Part shown: in pieces, positions 17,882 through 26,235 of the stretch
Position numbering within the stretch: the stretch's first letter is position 1
Layout of the letters: each line of letters starts with the position of its first letter
Origin: Marinifilum breve
GTDB lineage: Bacteria; Bacteroidota; Bacteroidia; Bacteroidales; Marinifilaceae
Length of the DNA: 64,000 bases
Assembly: GCF_003202155.1 (NCBI RefSeq)
Contig: NZ_QFLI01000004.1
Span: forward strand, 186,001 to 250,000
Reading direction: 5' to 3'
Notes under the pieces: generated by a model
What the model was told of the DNA's origin: nothing
The model's database searches: none
Seen by the model: the letters and a program-made list of their open reading frames with translations, nothing else
Made by a program: the position numbers and the translations under genes

Positions 17882-19273
17882 TTAGGCATGTTGCTTATTT
17901 GCGGTAAAGATAAAATAAGAAACCGCTAATAAATCAGCCGAACCTCCCGGAGATATGTGATTTTTTTCACAGTAATCGATCAAATCATTGTATAGAACTT
18001 CAAATTGATCATTCTCGAAATTCAAAAATGCTTCGTTGGCTTTTTGCTTTAATCCATCTAAAACCTCAACTCCTTTTCGATATAGAATATTACTATCGTC
18101 GTTATTGGCAATTAAAGCCAGTAAGGCATGGGTTAAAGATTTGTGTAAGATTTTATCATCGGTGCGCTGCTTGTTCTGCAAATGGGATTCTAAAACCGGA
18201 ATTGCATGCTGAAATACACTTGGTAAACCAGCCTGTATTTCACCACGAATGCCTTGTCCTTTCGTTCCATATTTCTCGAAACAAACTTCACCATGCGTTT
18301 GGTTTCCATTATACAACTTCCTTCCCAACTCGCGCTCTACCAAATTGCCATTTAAATCTTTAATCAGATCTACAAAAGCTTGATAGGAAAAACTTCTTTT
18401 TGCGATTAGATGCGCACTCACAAACAAAGAGAATCCCAACAAAAAGATTGCTCCTTTGTGTGTATTTATTCCATTGGTTTCACGAAACATATCTTCCTCC
18501 ATGAGCAAACCAATACGTCGTAACTCAGGAAGAGCTTCTTTCAAATCCTTATTTGTATAGGAAAAACCATATTCAGCAATCTCCTTAAAGTAAACCGACA
18601 AAACCGATGCGGAATCGATAAAAGTAGAAAAGTCCATGTCGTCATGCGAACCATTGGAATTCCTATCGACCAAACCCGGTTTGGGTGATAAGGCCACCTC
18701 GTGCAATAAAGATTTCAAAGCATTCGATGCTAAACTTTTACAAACCTCATCTTTCCTTATCAAGGATAGATATTGATCCATATCCTCAGTAATCTTCTGT
18801 CGAATGTCAGCATAAGAATGATTCTGCTCTCGCATACATACCAAAGCTGGCTTTTCGTTACAGAAATAACACAACTTTGCCTTGCCCGAAGATACCGGAC
18901 CTCCTTTGGAATTGGTGATGTCCACATCCAACAAACGACCCAAAGAATGTGTTTCTTCAAACTTTTCGGTGATTTGCTTTATTTCATCGATTGAATAGGA
19001 ATTTTCAAGAAGTGGAACCAAGTAGAAATCGCCAGCTACATCAACAGCACAGTGCTCTTGCTTTGAATCAATCAAGATTCTATGCGATAACAAATGGCGC
19101 TTAAGTTCAGCCAATACCTGCTTAAAACAAGAATGAATTTTATCATCAGACTTTGGAAATCCTGGAATATTCAGGTTCAAACTTAAAGATTCTTGTCCAG
19201 ACTCTGAAATTCCTTTTCGCAAAACAGATCTTTGATCTCTTGCCTTTAATATTTTCCCTAACACATCACTCAT
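17882..19273 (-). CDS. citXG: CitX-CitG fusion: citrate lyase prosthetic-group transferase and synthase
   Basis: The 463-residue protein combines two maturation enzymes. The N-terminal part (about 1-165) resembles CitX, which transfers the prosthetic group to apo-CitD; it contains GRLLDVDI (112-119) and CYFCNEKPALVC (135-146). The C-terminal part (about 175-463) resembles CitG, which makes triphosphoribosyl-dephospho-CoA from ATP and dephospho-CoA; it contains SPKPGLVDRNSNG (196-208), THKGAIFLLG and SPGGSADLLAVS. Such XG fusions are known in several bacteria. It lies 88 bp downstream of citF in the citrate lyase operon. Confidence 0.93.
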   Translation of the reverse strand: MSDVLGKILKARDQRSVLRKGISESGQESLSLNLNIPGFPKSDDKIHSCFKQVLAELKRHLLSHRILIDSKQEHCAVDVAGDFYLVPLLENSYSIDEIKQITEKFEETHSLGRLLDVDITNSKGGPVSSGKAKLCYFCNEKPALVCMREQNHSYADIRQKITEDMDQYLSLIRKDEVCKSLASNALKSLLHEVALSPKPGLVDRNSNGSHDDMDFSTFIDSASVLSVYFKEIAEYGFSYTNKDLKEALPELRRIGLLMEEDMFRETNGINTHKGAIFLLGFSLFVSAHLIAKRSFSYQAFVDLIKDLNGNLVERELGRKLYNGNQTHGEVCFEKYGTKGQGIRGEIQAGLPSVFQHAIPVLESHLQNKQRTDDKILHKSLTHALLALIANNDDSNILYRKGVEVLDGLKQKANEAFLNFENDQFEVLYNDLIDYCEKNHISPGGSADLLAVSYFIFTANKQHA

Positions 19274-19361
19274 TCCTGCAAATCTCTTTAAAGACTTATA
19301 AAATTACACCCTAAAAGTAAAATTACAATTAGGGTGTACTTTTCTTTATATCAACTATCTG

Positions 19362-20921
19362 TTAAGATAGATTTTCAACATTGTGAATCACATCAATAAT
19401 GGTACCATCGCGATATTCAACCAAGGCAACAACTTTATCACCCAATTGTTTTTCCGCTGGAATACCAGTCATTGCATCTACTTCTTTTTTCAAATCCTTA
19501 ATGTCAACAACTTTAACACCTGCTTTTTTCAATGCAGCTGCAAGGTTTGGTTTAGAAGGATTTACACAAACTCCACGTTCAGTAACAATTACGTCAACAC
19601 TTTCACCAGGAGTAACAATTGTGTGAACACGATCTTTCACGATTGGCAAACGACCACGGAAAGAAGGACAAACAATTACACTTAGATTTGCACCTGAAGC
19701 TGTATCGGAGTGACCTCCAGAAGCACCACGAATCTCACCTGATGAACCTGTAATTACATTTACATTAAAGTCAACATCTACCTCCAAAGCACCTAGCACA
19801 ACTACATCCAATTTGTTGGTCATTGCACCACAGTTGTTTGGATTTGCATATTGATCACATGTAATTTCGATGTGCTGTGGATTATTCAATACTGAAGTAC
19901 TTACTGCAGCATCGAAAGACTGTACATCAAAAATTGCCTGGAACAATCCTTCTTCCAACATATCAACACCGTAAGAAGTAACACCACCAATCATGAAGCT
20001 ACCTTTGATGTCTTTGCGTTTCATATCCTCGCGAAGGAACTTAGCTACAGCCAAAGAAGCACCACCCGCTCCTACCTGGAACGACATACCATCTTTGAAC
20101 AAACCAGAATGCTCGATAACTGTTGCAGCAATACGAGCAATACGTAAATCCATTGGAGATTTTGTAATACGAGTAGTACCCGATGCAATCTTGGTAGCAT
20201 CACCAATACTGTCAACCTTTACAACGTGGTCAACAAAGTGCTGACGAATTGAACCAGGAACACATGGATAATCTACAAGGTTATCTGTTACAATAATTAC
20301 ATTTTTAGAGTAACGAGCATCAATATCGGCATATCCCATTGAACCAAAAGCAGATGGTCCGTGAGCTCCGGTAGCATTACCTTCCTCATCGGCAGCTGAA
20401 GCAGCCAAAACAGACAAATCTGGTTTGATGCGTCCGGTCAAGATATCTCTAACACGACCTCCATGAGAGTGAATAATTGCAGGATGCTTTAATTTACCCA
20501 TAGAGATAATCTCACCCAAACGACCACGAATACCTGAAGAGAAAATTCTGGTAATCATTCCTTTCTCTACATAAGGAACCAATCCATCATGCGCAGATGT
20601 TAATGAAGAAGAAGCCAAAGTAATGTCTTTGATTCCCATTTCATCTAAAATTTCGATGGTTTGCATCAAAACACCATCTCCTCCACGAAGGTGGTGATGA
20701 AATGTAACAGTCATTCCATCGAAAGGATTACATTTTTGTACTGCTTCTTTTAAATCGCCACACAATTTTGAAGTATGAGCTTTTTTTGCTTTTAATGTTC
20801 GAACAATATTAGTTGATGGAATCTCATCACCAATAATGCTTTCCCATACGCCCTGGAAAGGTTTCAACTCACCAAGACCTTCTATATATTCAGGAATTTC
20901 AACTCCTAATGCGTTCTTCAT
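19362..20921 (-). CDS. citF: Citrate lyase alpha subunit (citrate:acetyl-ACP transferase)
   Basis: The 519-residue protein matches CitF in length and sequence type: KNALGVEIPEYIEGLGELKPFQG at the N-terminus, the glycine-rich VGAGGASLAVAKFLRED segment, and the C-terminal EYRDGTIIDVIHNVENL. It exchanges the acetyl group on CitD for citrate, giving citryl-ACP. It lies 43 bp after citE, inside one operon with citD and citE. No citrate transporter or oxaloacetate decarboxylase gene is found in the window. Confidence 0.97.
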   Translation of the reverse strand: MKNALGVEIPEYIEGLGELKPFQGVWESIIGDEIPSTNIVRTLKAKKAHTSKLCGDLKEAVQKCNPFDGMTVTFHHHLRGGDGVLMQTIEILDEMGIKDITLASSSLTSAHDGLVPYVEKGMITRIFSSGIRGRLGEIISMGKLKHPAIIHSHGGRVRDILTGRIKPDLSVLAASAADEEGNATGAHGPSAFGSMGYADIDARYSKNVIIVTDNLVDYPCVPGSIRQHFVDHVVKVDSIGDATKIASGTTRITKSPMDLRIARIAATVIEHSGLFKDGMSFQVGAGGASLAVAKFLREDMKRKDIKGSFMIGGVTSYGVDMLEEGLFQAIFDVQSFDAAVSTSVLNNPQHIEITCDQYANPNNCGAMTNKLDVVVLGALEVDVDFNVNVITGSSGEIRGASGGHSDTASGANLSVIVCPSFRGRLPIVKDRVHTIVTPGESVDVIVTERGVCVNPSKPNLAAALKKAGVKVVDIKDLKKEVDAMTGIPAEKQLGDKVVALVEYRDGTIIDVIHNVENLS

Positions 20922-20964
20922 TTTGTTTCTTTATTAGTATCAATTTTGTAAACAGGAATAACTG

Positions 20965-21864
20965 TTAACTTGCAACCGACTCTTCGATTTCTTTTAAATC
21001 GATATTGGCATATTCAAGAACTGTAATTGCTCTCTGAACAACTGGAGCATCAACCATTTTTCCGTCAATTGCAAATACTCCAATACCAGCGTTTTTATTT
21101 CGAATAAATTCTGAATAAACACGGTAAGCTTTTCTTACCTCGTTTTCGGTTGGATTAAACACTTCGTGTACACCATCTACCTGACGAGGATTGATCAATG
21201 CTTTTCCAGCGAAACCAATCTTCTTAATGTACTCAGTTTCTTCACGAAGACCTTCCTCATCGTTAACATCAGCAAATACAGTATCAAGAACATCTAAACC
21301 GTGTGCTTTACCTGCCATTACAATGCGCTTACGAGCATAATCAATACCTACTCCATCAGGAGTTTTTACGATACCCATGTCTGCAGTTAAATCCTGTCCT
21401 CCAATTGTAATTGCATCAATTCGTGGATCAGCACCTGCAATTTCGTATACATTTGCAACACCTTTAGCTGTTTCGATCATTACATGGATGGTCATAGTTG
21501 GCTTCTTAATTCCATGTTCCTTCTCGATTCTACGAACTTCTTTCATGAAATCTTTCACATCCTGAACAGACTCAGTTTTTGGAAATCTGATATTATCAGG
21601 TTGCAATGGCACGATTTCTTCCAAATCTGCCAAACCAAAAGGAGTATGCATGTTATTTACACGCACGCAAACTTCAGTATCGTAAAATTCAACGGTTTGT
21701 AACATGTTACGAACCAAGATTCTTGCTGCATCTTTTTGATTCAATGCCACGGCATCTTCCAAATCTAACAATACAGCATCGCAACCATAAACTCCGGCCT
21801 GTTGAATCATTGCAGGATTATTTCCCGGAATGTACAACATTGATCTTCTTTTCTTTCTAGCCAT
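20965..21864 (-). CDS. citE: Citrate lyase beta subunit (citryl-ACP lyase)
   Basis: The 299-residue protein belongs to the HpcH/HpaI-type TIM-barrel family (RRSMLYIPGNNPAMIQ, LDLEDAVALNQKDAAR, VRVNNMHTPFG, MIETAKGV, GGQDLTADMG, LINPRQVDGVHEVF). It cleaves citryl-ACP to oxaloacetate and acetyl-ACP. Its start codon overlaps the citD stop (TAATG), which suggests translational coupling of the two subunits. Confidence 0.97.
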   Translation of the reverse strand: MARKKRRSMLYIPGNNPAMIQQAGVYGCDAVLLDLEDAVALNQKDAARILVRNMLQTVEFYDTEVCVRVNNMHTPFGLADLEEIVPLQPDNIRFPKTESVQDVKDFMKEVRRIEKEHGIKKPTMTIHVMIETAKGVANVYEIAGADPRIDAITIGGQDLTADMGIVKTPDGVGIDYARKRIVMAGKAHGLDVLDTVFADVNDEEGLREETEYIKKIGFAGKALINPRQVDGVHEVFNPTENEVRKAYRVYSEFIRNKNAGIGVFAIDGKMVDAPVVQRAITVLEYANIDLKEIEESVAS

Positions 21865-22151
21865 TACATTGTACCCTCCTGAATACCTAAAGAACGTTTA
21901 ACAGCAGCTTCAACTCTAGCCTTAATAGTTGGCGTAAGAGCTCCCTTATCTTTTGCAATCAGGTGTACATTTTGGATATCCAAATCATCCAATACCTGAT
22001 TAATTGTATTTTTGATATCATCTTCGAACTGCAACATCACAGTAGATGAAATATCAATTTGGCGACCGGCTTCCTCTGATACAGGTTCGATCAAGACCAT
22101 GATATCGCTTGATTCGAAAGTTCCGGCTTGCGCTTTAAACTTAGGTGTCAT
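21864..22151 (-). CDS. citD: Citrate lyase gamma subunit (acyl carrier protein)
   Basis: The 95-residue protein matches CitD in length. The prosthetic group should attach to S14 in AGTFESSDIMV, the usual position, and the C-terminal half carries VEAAVKRSLG. It carries the acetyl/citryl thioester during the lyase cycle. It is the first gene of the citrate lyase operon, and its stop overlaps the citE start by one base. Confidence 0.95.
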   Translation of the reverse strand: MTPKFKAQAGTFESSDIMVLIEPVSEEAGRQIDISSTVMLQFEDDIKNTINQVLDDLDIQNVHLIAKDKGALTPTIKARVEAAVKRSLGIQEGTM

Positions 22152-22204
22152 TGTTTAATGATATTAGTTTAGTTATTCCGTAAGAATTATAATAATTGAT
22201 TTTG

Positions 22205-22235
22205 CAAATTTTAATGTCTTTCGATAGAAATCAAA
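22205..22235 (-). promoter_or_regulatory. Probable promoter of the citrate lyase operon
   Basis: On the minus strand TTTG (plus 22232-22235) is followed after exactly 19 bp by AAAATTTG (plus 22205-22212), seven of eight matches to TAnnTTTG. The transcript would start about 45 nt before the citD ATG. The spacing supports it; it is a consensus match only. Confidence 0.6.
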
Positions 22236-22476
22236 GCACTTTTAAAGATTTTTGTAGTTAATTAGTTAGTGTTATAAAACACAATCAGGAAACGATTGCA
22301 TATCAGTCTGTTATTAACAACCTATTCTTTGTAAGTATTTACATTTCTTACTATTCGCATAATTAAACAGGTAATTATTTTTTCGATTAAATATGAAAAA
22401 TCATTATTTATCCCTCATAAATGTAAGTTATTTATCAATTTTAGATGGAAATATTATAAATCCGAACAAAACAACA

Positions 22477-22530
22477 AAGGCTTCGCGAATGCGAAGCCTT
22501 AATTGTTAGTGATTAGTTAGTGGTTAGAAT
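22477..22530. other. Perfect 10-bp hairpin with a TTAGTGGTTAGA box
   Basis: AAGGCTTCGC / GCGAAGCCTT (22477-22500) is a perfect 10-bp stem with a GAAT loop. On the minus strand it is followed by TTGTTGTTTTG, so it could be a weak minus-strand terminator. The adjacent segment contains TTAGTGGTTAGA (22517-22528), also found in the two sRNA-like units near 38.8 and 39.0 kb. No gene is seen in 22152-22910. Confidence 0.5.
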
Positions 22531-22914
22531 TTACTTGTCTAACAACAAGAAAATCAGTTGTGTGATTAGTAAAGTTACAAATGGTAATTGTGTTTACTTT
22601 TTAAATACGCCACAATATAAGTTTATTTTTTCTATTTCCGCAAACGTTTTCTGAAAAATTATTCATTGTATTTTTTATTTTTATTTAGTCTTTAACTCAA
22701 AAAATTACTTGTCCGCTTTTAAGTATCTATTAAAGAAATATTTCTGTTAATATTGTCAATTCTAATATTTTCAGAAAAAAACTACACATCATATTTTTCA
22801 TCCAATTCTTAAAATAAAGTCCTTGATTAATGCTTTTATAATATCATTAATCAACAATTAAGCTAAAAATTAAGGTGCTGAATCTAATTTCGTACTAGAA
22901 AAATAAGTAAATGA

Positions 22915-23028
22915 CAGATTAAATTAGATTAGTATAATTAAGTTAGAGTTAGCTAAAACTGTTCCACACAAACAGTTTTGAATGAAAGTTAGAATAGCCC
23001 TGTACCACAACATGGGCTATTTTTATTT
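22915..23028 (+). ncRNA. Candidate small RNA, copy 3 of a local family
   Basis: A segment starting CAGATTAAATTAGATTAG with a following GTTAGAGTTAGC aligns by eye with the 5' parts of the units at 38.8 and 39.0 kb. It continues into a hairpin AAAACTGT / ACAGTTTT (22956-22979) and ends in a terminator hairpin ATAGCCC / GGGCTAT (22994-23019) with TTTTATTT. No open reading frame of note. It lies in a gene-free space convergent with the sugar kinase gene. Confidence 0.45.
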
Positions 23029-23033
23029 ACAAA

Positions 23034-23071
23034 AAAAGGAGCAATTAGGTATTAACCCAAAAACTCCTTTT
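23034..23071 (-). terminator. Intrinsic terminator after the ADP-dependent sugar kinase
   Basis: Inverted repeat AAAAGGAG / CTCCTTTT with T7 on the minus strand, 22 bp past the stop codon, back to back with the plus-strand terminator of the candidate sRNA. Confidence 0.75.
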
Positions 23072-23092
23072 CATTGACAATTATATTTTTAT

Positions 23093-24526
23093 TTACACAG
23101 CGCCAACCAATGATACTGATGAAATGGTATCACCCATTCCTACCAAAGTAACAGGTTTCTCAATTAAAATTGTTGGAACAGCAATTACTTCAATTTCTTC
23201 ATTAGAATATATACCTGAAGACAACAAATCATTTTCGCCAAAAATGCTATTAACCGTATTGCTCAACCCTTCCAATTCGTTCAGACCAACATCTGATACC
23301 TTATGATCTTTGGCCCACATTAATACATCTTTGCTGTTAATTGCACCAGTTCCAGCTTTAGCTGCCGCAACCGTAGCTGCTAACTGCATTCCGTTTCTGT
23401 TTTGCAATGGAGTTACCTTAAATCCTTTTTGCTGAAGAGTTACATACAAACCAAACATATGCAATTGCATTCTCGGACACTTGGTATAATCATATACTTT
23501 TAACATTCCTTTAAATAGGTTTGATGCATTGGTATTCTGATCACACTCGTGTGCCAGCTCTTCTTCCCCAATAACTTCAAGAATATCGATTAATTCTCTC
23601 TCATTAAACCCAAGGCTATCAACATCCTGAACCAAGCTATCAATCAAATGTTTTCTTACTACTTTATCTTGAGTTGAAGCAACTTCAAGGTGAAGAAGGT
23701 TATTTGGACAAGATTTTCTCCATTCAGCAATCATCTTTTTCGATAATTCAATGCGATCTGCTCCTTTACTTCCATCAGCTAAGGTTTCATGCAACATCTG
23801 ATAACCAGACAAAATGATGTACTCAGGATTTACATCATCCTTAGCCATTCTTTTATTAAAGTTATCATCAATATGAAGTTTGAAGTTCAGCGGATCATAG
23901 GTTGCAATGAATCGATTTGCTTTAGGACAAGTGTAAGTTTCGCCTCCAATGGTTAAAGTATCTCCTTTATTAAACTCAATAATCCAGTGAATTAATGCAT
24001 TGTCATCCTTACGATCTACATTAAAGGCTTGTTTTAGCTCTCCATTCTCATCAGTTGTTAATAAATTTGGTAAATCCAAAAACAATTGAGATTGCTCTTC
24101 AGGAGCAGATGCACAATGCACATAAACATTTTGCACACCACATACGGCCATTGCATTGGCAACAATTCCTCCCTGGCCTCCCATTTGCAATTTATCGTAG
24201 CCAACATTCTTATTCAACCAATAAAACACTTCAACATCTTCAATTAACCATTCTTCAGCAATACCACCTTTGAAGCAGTGAAGAATACCTCTTATTGCAT
24301 CCTCGTTTTTTCTGATTGCCTTCTCTTCTTCAGATATAATTAAATTTGTGTCAAGCTTATTGTTTTCAACCAACTTCTCTACATCCTTTCCACTTACCTT
24401 AATTACAGCATCAACATTTGCATTAAAGGCACTAATTAAACCTTTAATCTCTCCCATTTTCTCCAATTGCTCAGGCGCTGTACTATAATTCTTAAGCCAG
24501 GCAGCTTTTAATTCACTTTTTGACAT
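23093..24526 (-). CDS. ADP-dependent glucokinase/phosphofructokinase family protein
   Basis: The 477-residue protein fits the ADP-dependent sugar kinase family (ribokinase superfamily). It has a sugar-site GGQGGIVANAMA segment near residue 117 and a long middle region typical of this family. The C-terminal catalytic motif is VGMGDTISS, with the expected base at D466. In archaea these enzymes phosphorylate glucose or fructose 6-phosphate with ADP as donor; bacterial members are less common. Which sugar it uses cannot be read from sequence alone. It is a single gene between its own terminator and the SPFH gene, and a link to the neighbouring citrate lyase operon is not indicated. Confidence 0.85.
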   Translation of the reverse strand: MSKSELKAAWLKNYSTAPEQLEKMGEIKGLISAFNANVDAVIKVSGKDVEKLVENNKLDTNLIISEEEKAIRKNEDAIRGILHCFKGGIAEEWLIEDVEVFYWLNKNVGYDKLQMGGQGGIVANAMAVCGVQNVYVHCASAPEEQSQLFLDLPNLLTTDENGELKQAFNVDRKDDNALIHWIIEFNKGDTLTIGGETYTCPKANRFIATYDPLNFKLHIDDNFNKRMAKDDVNPEYIILSGYQMLHETLADGSKGADRIELSKKMIAEWRKSCPNNLLHLEVASTQDKVVRKHLIDSLVQDVDSLGFNERELIDILEVIGEEELAHECDQNTNASNLFKGMLKVYDYTKCPRMQLHMFGLYVTLQQKGFKVTPLQNRNGMQLAATVAAAKAGTGAINSKDVLMWAKDHKVSDVGLNELEGLSNTVNSIFGENDLLSSGIYSNEEIEVIAVPTILIEKPVTLVGMGDTISSVSLVGAV

Positions 24527-24660
24527 TTGAGATGTTTTATTTTATTATTCAGTTATAATCACAAGTTTAACTAGCAAATTAATGTAATTATTGATCAAAA
24601 ACTTAATCTCGTAGTAATTTTCGTTCAAAATTTTACCGCAACGGTTTGCAGTAATCAAAT

Positions 24661-24692
24661 AAAAAAACCTCCGCAGATTTCTCTGCGAAGGC
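24661..24692 (-). terminator. Intrinsic terminator after the SPFH gene
   Basis: Inverted repeat CCTCCGCAGA / TCTGCGAAGG with T7 on the minus strand, about 29 bp past the stop codon. Confidence 0.8.
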
Positions 24693-24720
24693 CATAACTG
24701 AATTTCGAAAATTAAAAGGA

Positions 24721-26031
24721 CTATTTTTTCAATTTCGTATCCATTAACTGATTTGCCATAGCTGCACCAATTAATGATTCAAGTGGTGTTTTTCCATTTT
24801 TGCCATCATTACCAGTAATCATTACATCTGGGAATTTAATTTTAGCAATCTCTTTGGCAACACCAATTGCTATTTCTTTTTCGATTTGAGCTCTTTCCTG
24901 AGGTGTTAAACCTGCCGAAACCAGTTTCGCATTTTGATAAGATTCTGCATCGGCAGCAACTTTTTTAGCCGCTGATTTAAGCTTTTCTGTTTCTAATGCA
25001 ATGGCTGCAAGTCTTTTGTTTGTTTCTTCTTGCTTCAATTTTGTTTCAATAGAGATCAAGGCTTTCACCTGCTCTTTTTCCTGAGCAACACGTTCTGCAG
25101 CTTTATCTCTCTCCCCTTCAGCTACAATACGTGCCTGAGCATCTTTCGCAGTCTTAATTTTCTGTTGCTCCAACTGTCTTTTTGCAGATTCATCACGCTG
25201 TGCTTCCAATCTTTTCTTAAATACTGCTTCAAGTATCACGTCATCAACAATCACCTGAGCTACAATAATATTATTCTCATTAATATCATGTGGAATACGA
25301 ATAAATTTACCATTCGGATCTTTTCTTTTCTTAACCTCATAACGTGTTTGGATTTCTTTAATCTCACGACTGCTATCCTCAATAGAAGAAACTATGGTAT
25401 CGCGATATTCCAATTTTTCTACACTGTAAGCACCATCCTTCAACTGATCCTCGATAGCTACTCTAAAATCAGATGCAGATCCAGAAATATAATCTTGTGC
25501 TGCAAACATGTAACCTGTATTTGATACCACCTCACGAACAGTTGGAATCAAGGTATTGTTAGCAAGATTTTGCAATGATCTAAATTCAATTGCCATTTCT
25601 ATAAATGACTCCTTATCTGTAGGCAATTGGAAACGAGTAGACAATTTTGCAGAAGCAGTTACCTGATCGATAAAACGAATAGGAATAGGATTCATCACTC
25701 CTTCAATATCATCATTCTTTTCTCCCTTGCTTACTACCTTAACATCAATATATTTCTGCCAAGGAATAATTTTTGCAAATCCTCTCCATTTAATCCCTTC
25801 TGTCATTACAGCATCTTTCCCTCCATTAGGATAAACAACAAAATACTGATACCCTGGCTCTGCCCAGAAAAACATAAATGGCAAAATAATCATAACAACT
25901 CCCGAACCTATAACTCCAAGAGAAAATCTGGAAGTAAGTTTCGAAAAAGCTTGCGCTTTACTAACTAACAATGGCTTTAACAATAGCATTGCCAATCCCG
26001 CTAATACAATAATAACTCCTAATACAATCAT
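24721..26031 (-). CDS. SPFH/band 7 domain membrane protein
   Basis: The 436-residue protein has two hydrophobic segments at the N-terminus (about 2-20 and 38-56), then an SPFH/band 7-like region (about 60-260). A long charged coiled-coil-prone stretch follows (about 260-400, rich in KRLEAQRDESAKRQLEQQK-type sequence). The C-terminal part (IAIGVAKEIAKIKFPDVMI) resembles prohibitin/stomatin tails. Proteins of this kind form oligomeric membrane scaffolds; the client is unknown here. Confidence 0.8.
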   Translation of the reverse strand: MIVLGVIIVLAGLAMLLLKPLLVSKAQAFSKLTSRFSLGVIGSGVVMIILPFMFFWAEPGYQYFVVYPNGGKDAVMTEGIKWRGFAKIIPWQKYIDVKVVSKGEKNDDIEGVMNPIPIRFIDQVTASAKLSTRFQLPTDKESFIEMAIEFRSLQNLANNTLIPTVREVVSNTGYMFAAQDYISGSASDFRVAIEDQLKDGAYSVEKLEYRDTIVSSIEDSSREIKEIQTRYEVKKRKDPNGKFIRIPHDINENNIIVAQVIVDDVILEAVFKKRLEAQRDESAKRQLEQQKIKTAKDAQARIVAEGERDKAAERVAQEKEQVKALISIETKLKQEETNKRLAAIALETEKLKSAAKKVAADAESYQNAKLVSAGLTPQERAQIEKEIAIGVAKEIAKIKFPDVMITGNDGKNGKTPLESLIGAAMANQLMDTKLKK

Positions 26032-26169
26032 AAATTAATTTGGTTTAATTGATTTTCTAATTCAAGGACCAAAGTATAATTTATAATTGAAAGCTCTATT
26101 ATTTTTATGTTCGTTTTCGATTAAGACAATTTTTACACCGTGAAACCTGTTTTTTTACATGTTATACTA

Positions 26170-26203
26170 AAAACAAAAAAGCTCACCATAAGGATGAGCT
26201 TCT
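26170..26203 (-). terminator. Intrinsic terminator after clpB
   Basis: Inverted repeat AAGCTCA / TGAGCTT with T6 plus TTTTT on the minus strand, about 33 bp past the clpB stop. Confidence 0.8.
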
Positions 26204-26235
26204 TGTTCTATAAGTTTTCTCATTATACAAAGTCT

